This document shows positions 60,523 to 64,000 of a stretch of DNA of 64,000 nt, piece by piece. The translations under genes and the position numbers were made by a program. A model generated the notes under the pieces. That model did not search any database and had not been told where the DNA came from. It saw only the letters and a program-made list of their open reading frames with translations. Location of the stretch: NCBI GenBank assembly GCA_017861315.1, contig JAGFXP010000003.1:16242-80241 (forward strand), given 5' to 3'. This DNA is from Bacillota bacterium. Lineage in GTDB: Bacteria > Bacillota > Clostridia > Clostridiales > Clostridiaceae. Position 1 is the first letter of the stretch; each line of letters opens with the position of its first letter.

Positions 60523-61758
60523 TTACTCACTCCACTTTTTCATTAATATTACTGCATTGTGACCGCCAAAACCAAGGGAATCTGACAGCACATATTTAAG
60601 GTCAGCTTTTCTTCCAACATTAGGCACTATGTCAAGGTCACAGTCTGGATCTGCTACTGAATAGCCTGCTGTCGGAGGTATGAATCCTTCTTCCAGAGCC
60701 TTAACTGATATTATGCCTTCTATAGCGCCTGCAGCCCCTAGAAGGTGTCCCGTCATTGACTTGGTTGAGCTCACAGGCACTTTTGTGTTTTCGCCGAATA
60801 CTGTCTTGATCGCTATCGTTTCATATTTGTCGTTCAGCGGTGTGCTTGTTCCGTGTGCGTTGATGTATGATACTTCATCAGGTGTTATTCCTGCTTCCTT
60901 TATGGCAATATCCATTGCTCTGGCAGCGCCTTCCCCATCCGGTGAAGGTGAAGTCATGTGGTAAGCATCGCAGGTTGAGCCATAGCCCACAATCTCGGCG
61001 TAGATCTTAGCTCCTCTTTTCTGTGCGTGCTCGAGTGATTCAAGCAGCAGCACTCCGGCGCCTTCTCCCATTACGAAGCCGTCCCTTTCTGCATCGAAAG
61101 GAATGGATGCCCTTTTAGGGTCTTCGCTTTTTGACAGTGCAGTGAGGTTTGTAAAGCCGGCGATTGAAAGCGGAGTTATTGATGTTTCTGTTCCTCCTGC
61201 CAGCATTGCATCCGCTGTTCCGTACTGGATCATCCTGTAGGCTTCCCCGATAGCGTTTGTGCCTGTTGCGCACGCGGTAACGACTGTAGTGCAGATTCCC
61301 CTTGCCTGGAACCTAATAGCTACATTGCCTGCGGCCATGTTGCTTATGATCATAGGTATGAACAAAGGCTGAACCTTGCTTGGCCCTCTCTGCAGGAATT
61401 TGGTCTGCTCTTTCTCGATTGTGTCTATTCCGCCTATTCCGGAACCTATTACGACTCCGAACCTGTTCTTGTCAACAGTTTCAATGTCAAGCTTCGCATC
61501 CTCGACAGCCTGTACAGCTGAAGCAATAGCGAACTGGCTGAAGACATCCATCCTCTTGGCTTCCTTCCTGTCCATGTACTGGAGAGGATCAAAACCCTTT
61601 ACCTCTGCAGCTATCTTCACCTTGAAGTCCGAAGTGTCAAACTTTGTTATGAAATCAATACCGCTCACACCAGATTTTATGTTGTTCCAAAACGTTTCTA
61701 CGTCATTTCCGCAAGGAGTCACTGCCCCTAAGCCTGTTATTACTACTCTTCTACTCAA
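60523..61758 (-). CDS. fabF: 3-oxoacyl-ACP synthase II FabF
   Basis: Elongating beta-ketoacyl-ACP synthase. 411 residues, catalytic Cys in VVTACATGTNAIGEA, His in INAHGTSTPLND and SMTGHLLGAAGAIE, plus the Lys in STKSMTGH and DSLGFGGHN at the end. Starts at TTG with AGGTTGGTG upstream. The fabH initiator and acpP are not in the window, presumably upstream of fabK. Confidence 0.96.
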   Translation of the reverse strand: MSRRVVITGLGAVTPCGNDVETFWNNIKSGVSGIDFITKFDTSDFKVKIAAEVKGFDPLQYMDRKEAKRMDVFSQFAIASAVQAVEDAKLDIETVDKNRFGVVIGSGIGGIDTIEKEQTKFLQRGPSKVQPLFIPMIISNMAAGNVAIRFQARGICTTVVTACATGTNAIGEAYRMIQYGTADAMLAGGTETSITPLSIAGFTNLTALSKSEDPKRASIPFDAERDGFVMGEGAGVLLLESLEHAQKRGAKIYAEIVGYGSTCDAYHMTSPSPDGEGAARAMDIAIKEAGITPDEVSYINAHGTSTPLNDKYETIAIKTVFGENTKVPVSSTKSMTGHLLGAAGAIEGIISVKALEEGFIPPTAGYSVADPDCDLDIVPNVGRKADLKYVLSDSLGFGGHNAVILMKKWSE

Positions 61759-61789
61759 TTAATTCACCAACCTATCAATTTATTTCTTA

Positions 61790-62542
61790 TTACATGTACA
61801 TTCCGCCGTTAATATTGATTACCTGACCTGTTATGTAGCTCGCGCTGTCAGATGCTAAGAATGCTGCAAGTTCGGCTACCTCTTCAGCCTGACCCAATCT
61901 CTTTAATGGAATGCCTGAAAGCAATTCTTCTTTCACCTTGTCTGAAAGAGCGTCTGTCATGTCTGTCTGAATAAATCCCGGAGCTATGGCATTCACTGTT
62001 ATGCCCCTGGTCGCGAGTTCCTTGGCTGCCGATTTAGTAATGCCGATAACCCCTGCTTTGGAAGCCGCATAGTTCACCTGTCCTGCATTTCCTGCAACGC
62101 CTACAACGGAAGTCATGTTTATTATCCTTCCTCTTCTCTGCTTCATCATTATCGGGGTAGCATGCCTGATGCAGTTGAAGGTTCCCTTAAGATTTGTCTC
62201 TATCACGCTGTCGAAATCCTCCTCCTTCATCCTTGCCAGAAGCCCGTCCTTAGTTATACCGGCGTTGTTCACGAGGATGTCCAGTGACCCGAAGTTTTCC
62301 ACCGCGGCCTTAATGATTTTTTCCGCCTCGGCAAAGCTGCTTACGTCTCCCTGCACAGCGACGGCATTCCCGCCCATCGCCTTGATCTCTTCCACTACCT
62401 CTTCAACTGATTTAACGCTGCTTCTGTAGTTAAGCACTATGTTGGCTCCCAGGGAAGCCAGCTTTACAGCCACAGCCCTTCCAATGCCTCTGCTAGCGCC
62501 AGTGACGACCGCTGTTTTATTTTCAAGAATCCTATCGCTCAT
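61790..62542 (-). CDS. fabG: 3-oxoacyl-ACP reductase FabG
   Basis: NADPH-dependent reduction of 3-oxoacyl-ACP. 250 residues, classical [28 protein letters not shown], the catalytic Ser ([11 protein letters not shown]), [10 protein letters not shown] (Tyr and Lys) and [14 protein letters not shown]. The ATG follows the fabD stop directly and shares its GGAG as ribosome site, so the two are translationally coupled. Confidence 0.96.
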   Translation of the reverse strand: MSDRILENKTAVVTGASRGIGRAVAVKLASLGANIVLNYRSSVKSVEEVVEEIKAMGGNAVAVQGDVSSFAEAEKIIKAAVENFGSLDILVNNAGITKDGLLARMKEEDFDSVIETNLKGTFNCIRHATPIMMKQRRGRIINMTSVVGVAGNAGQVNYAASKAGVIGITKSAAKELATRGITVNAIAPGFIQTDMTDALSDKVKEELLSGIPLKRLGQAEEVAELAAFLASDSASYITGQVININGGMYM

Positions 62543-63487
62543 TTATTGCTCCACTTCCTTAATTTTATTTATTGCCTTCTGCAGCGAATCAACGTTTTCC
62601 ACATTAATAGCTGTTACCTTCCTGTTGATCTTTTTCACGAAGCCGCAGAGCGCCTTTCCCGGGCCTATCTCGACAAACGTGTCCACTCCCGCTTCGAGCA
62701 TTGTGTTTATTGTCTTCTCCCAGAGGACCGAGCTCATCACCTGTTTCTTGAGAGCCGCTTTTATGTCTGCTGAATTCTCGACGAATTCCCCTGTCACATT
62801 TGTGATTATCGGGATCTTCATGTCTTTTACAAGCATAGCCGCCAGCTCTTTCTCAAGCTTGACTGCAGCCGGCTCCATCATCGATGTGTGGAAAGGGCCG
62901 CTCACATTCAGCATTACCGCCATCATCGCTCCCGCTTCCTTTGCATTGTTAACTGCGGTTTCAACAGCCTTCACTTCTCCTGCAATTACTATCTGTCCTG
63001 GGCAGTTGAAGTTCGCTGCCTCAACCAGGCCCGCGTGAGCTGACTTTGCCAGGACCTCCCTGAGGACTTCTTCCTTAAGGCCTATTATTGCAGCCATGGC
63101 TCCAACGCCAGCTGGAACTGCCTCCTGCATGAACTTGCCCCTCTTTTTTATGAGCTTTACAGCATCCTCAAAATCGAAGGCGCCGCTGCATACCAGGGCT
63201 GAATATTCACCTAGACTTAGCCCTGCAGTGTAGTCAGGGAATATTCCCTCCTCCTCAAGAGCTTTCATGGCCGCTATGCTCATGGTCAGTATTGCCGGCT
63301 GCGTATTCTCTGTCTTGCCCAGCTCCTCTTCAGGTCCTTCGAAGCATATTTTGCTTATGCTGAACCCTAGCGCTTCGTCCGCTTTGTCGAAAACCTCTTT
63401 GCACACAGGTATGCTGTCGTATAGTTCCTTTCCCATACCGACATACTGTGCGCCTTGACCTGAGAAAATAAATGCTATTTTACCCAT
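62543..63487 (-). CDS. fabD: Malonyl-CoA:ACP transacylase FabD
   Basis: Loads malonyl onto ACP. 314 residues: FIFSGQGAQYVGMGKEL, the nucleophile elbow GLSLGEYSALVCSGAF, Arg in KKRGKFMQEA, catalytic His in NVSGPFHTSMMEPA and GPGKALCGFVKKI. The ATG comes after TTGGAGGTTAAT. It is second in the operon after fabK. Confidence 0.96.
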   Translation of the reverse strand: MGKIAFIFSGQGAQYVGMGKELYDSIPVCKEVFDKADEALGFSISKICFEGPEEELGKTENTQPAILTMSIAAMKALEEEGIFPDYTAGLSLGEYSALVCSGAFDFEDAVKLIKKRGKFMQEAVPAGVGAMAAIIGLKEEVLREVLAKSAHAGLVEAANFNCPGQIVIAGEVKAVETAVNNAKEAGAMMAVMLNVSGPFHTSMMEPAAVKLEKELAAMLVKDMKIPIITNVTGEFVENSADIKAALKKQVMSSVLWEKTINTMLEAGVDTFVEIGPGKALCGFVKKINRKVTAINVENVDSLQKAINKIKEVEQ

Positions 63488-63501
63488 ATTAACCTCCAAA
63501 T

Positions 63502-64000
63502 TTATCTCACTATCATTTTATTCTGGACTTCGAAAATCTTTTCTTCTGCTTCCTTGAACATCTCTTCTATTATCTCTTTGCAGGTCTGTTCCTTTTTAAC
63601 CATGCCCGCTATCTGTCCCGCCATTACTGATCCGTTGTCCACGTCGCCATACTTTGCAGCTTTGCTGAGAGCTCCCCTGCCCAGTTCCTCGTATGCTTCT
63701 GCCGGAGCGCATTCCTTTTCAAGCAGCTGAAACTTCCTTGTAAGCCTGTTCCTTAGAACCCTTACAGGATGTCCGGTCGCCCTTCCTGTAACCTGTGTGT
63801 CTATATCCTTAGCTTCAAGCACTTTCTTCTTGTAGTTGGGATGAACAGTGCATTCTTCAGCTACCAGGAATCTTGTTCCGACCTGAACACCGACGGAGCC
63901 AAGCATGAGCGCTGCAGCCAAGCCTCTTCCGTCGCCGATTCCTCCTGCAGCGATTACAGGGATATTCACGGCATCCACGACCTGGGGAACAAGAGCCATT
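63502..64000 (-). CDS. fabK: Enoyl-ACP reductase FabK, C-terminal part (5' end outside window)
   Basis: FMN-dependent enoyl-ACP reductase of the nitronate monooxygenase-like fold, the last step of each elongation cycle; FabK is the FabI-independent form, which is insensitive to triclosan. The visible ~165 residues have PVIAAGGIGDGRGLAAALMLGSVGVQVGTRFLVAEEC and VTGRATGHPVRVLRN, followed by a C-terminal region rich in GSVMAGQIAGMV. The frame is open at the window edge. Followed by fabD after 14 bp. Confidence 0.9.
   Translation of the reverse strand, partial: MALVPQVVDAVNIPVIAAGGIGDGRGLAAALMLGSVGVQVGTRFLVAEECTVHPNYKKKVLEAKDIDTQVTGRATGHPVRVLRNRLTRKFQLLEKECAPAEAYEELGRGALSKAAKYGDVDNGSVMAGQIAGMVKKEQTCKEIIEEMFKEAEEKIFEVQNKMIVR

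Noticed and set aside
1..64000. tRNA, rRNA, insertion sequences, prophage, restriction or defence genes
   Set aside because: None could be seen; all long frames fit housekeeping or metabolic families.

Overview
The window reads as a stretch of chromosome from an anaerobic, moderate-GC Firmicute of the class Clostridia. Support: strong AGGAGG-type ribosome binding sites with frequent TTG/GTG starts, T-box/FMN/lysine/preQ1 leader RNAs, the [FeFe]-hydrogenase maturase HydF, a FabK-type fatty-acid operon, a ferredoxin-like-domain DAHP synthase and a GreA/ABC-F/PrsW complement typical of that group. No phage, IS element, CRISPR array, tRNA or rRNA was seen. I cannot name the species.

Layout. 1-8.2 kb: 3' end of IMP dehydrogenase, a VWA surface protein, a condensation-domain/esterase pair, a glycerophosphodiesterase and an AEC transporter. 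8.2-11.1 kb: a cysteine-synthase-family enzyme divergent from an amino acid permease controlled by a lysine riboswitch. 11.1-12.8 kb: serS behind a T-box. 12.8-15.2 kb: preQ1 riboswitch and queDECF. 15.3-17.0 kb: kynureninase and a MarR regulator that share an inverted-repeat operator. 17.2-18.4 kb: csp and xth. 18.4-23.5 kb: a peptide-use operon (two M24 peptidases and a POT transporter) divergent from an XRE-cupin regulator. 23.5-24.3 kb: greA and a 56-residue membrane protein.

24.4-35.9 kb is the most unusual part. It holds three consecutive minus-strand aromatic amino acid transcription units: leader-aroF-tyrA-pheA-aroE-aroK, leader-aroF-aroB-aroE and leader-tyrA-aroA-aroC. Each begins with a promoter, a paralogous leader peptide of 56-62 residues packed with Phe/Tyr/Trp codons, and an intrinsic terminator whose 8-bp stem is the same in all three. 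This is the layout of ribosome-mediated attenuation. The units descend from a duplicated operon: the copies of aroF, tyrA and aroE are retained, while a 27-codon pheA remnant lies directly after aroC and a short aroC remnant lies directly before pheA. The copies have therefore lost genes reciprocally and neither alone encodes the pathway. 3-dehydroquinate dehydratase and chorismate mutase are not in the window.

36.0-40.4 kb: FMN riboswitch, ribD-ribE-ribBA-ribH and a HAD phosphatase that may fill the missing dephosphorylation step of riboflavin synthesis. 40.5-47.1 kb: TetR with a MacB/FtsX-like ABC exporter carrying a long coiled coil, a small membrane protein, a PrsW protease and a permuted papain-like protein. 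47.1-55.4 kb: an ABC-F ATPase with a damaged second Walker A, topB, asnS, hydF, an unrecognised gene and a LysR regulator. 55.4-64 kb (minus strand): a D-2-hydroxyacid dehydrogenase and the operon fabK-fabD-fabG-fabF-accB-fabZ-accC-accD-accA, which makes malonyl-CoA and runs type II fatty acid elongation; it enters from beyond the right edge.
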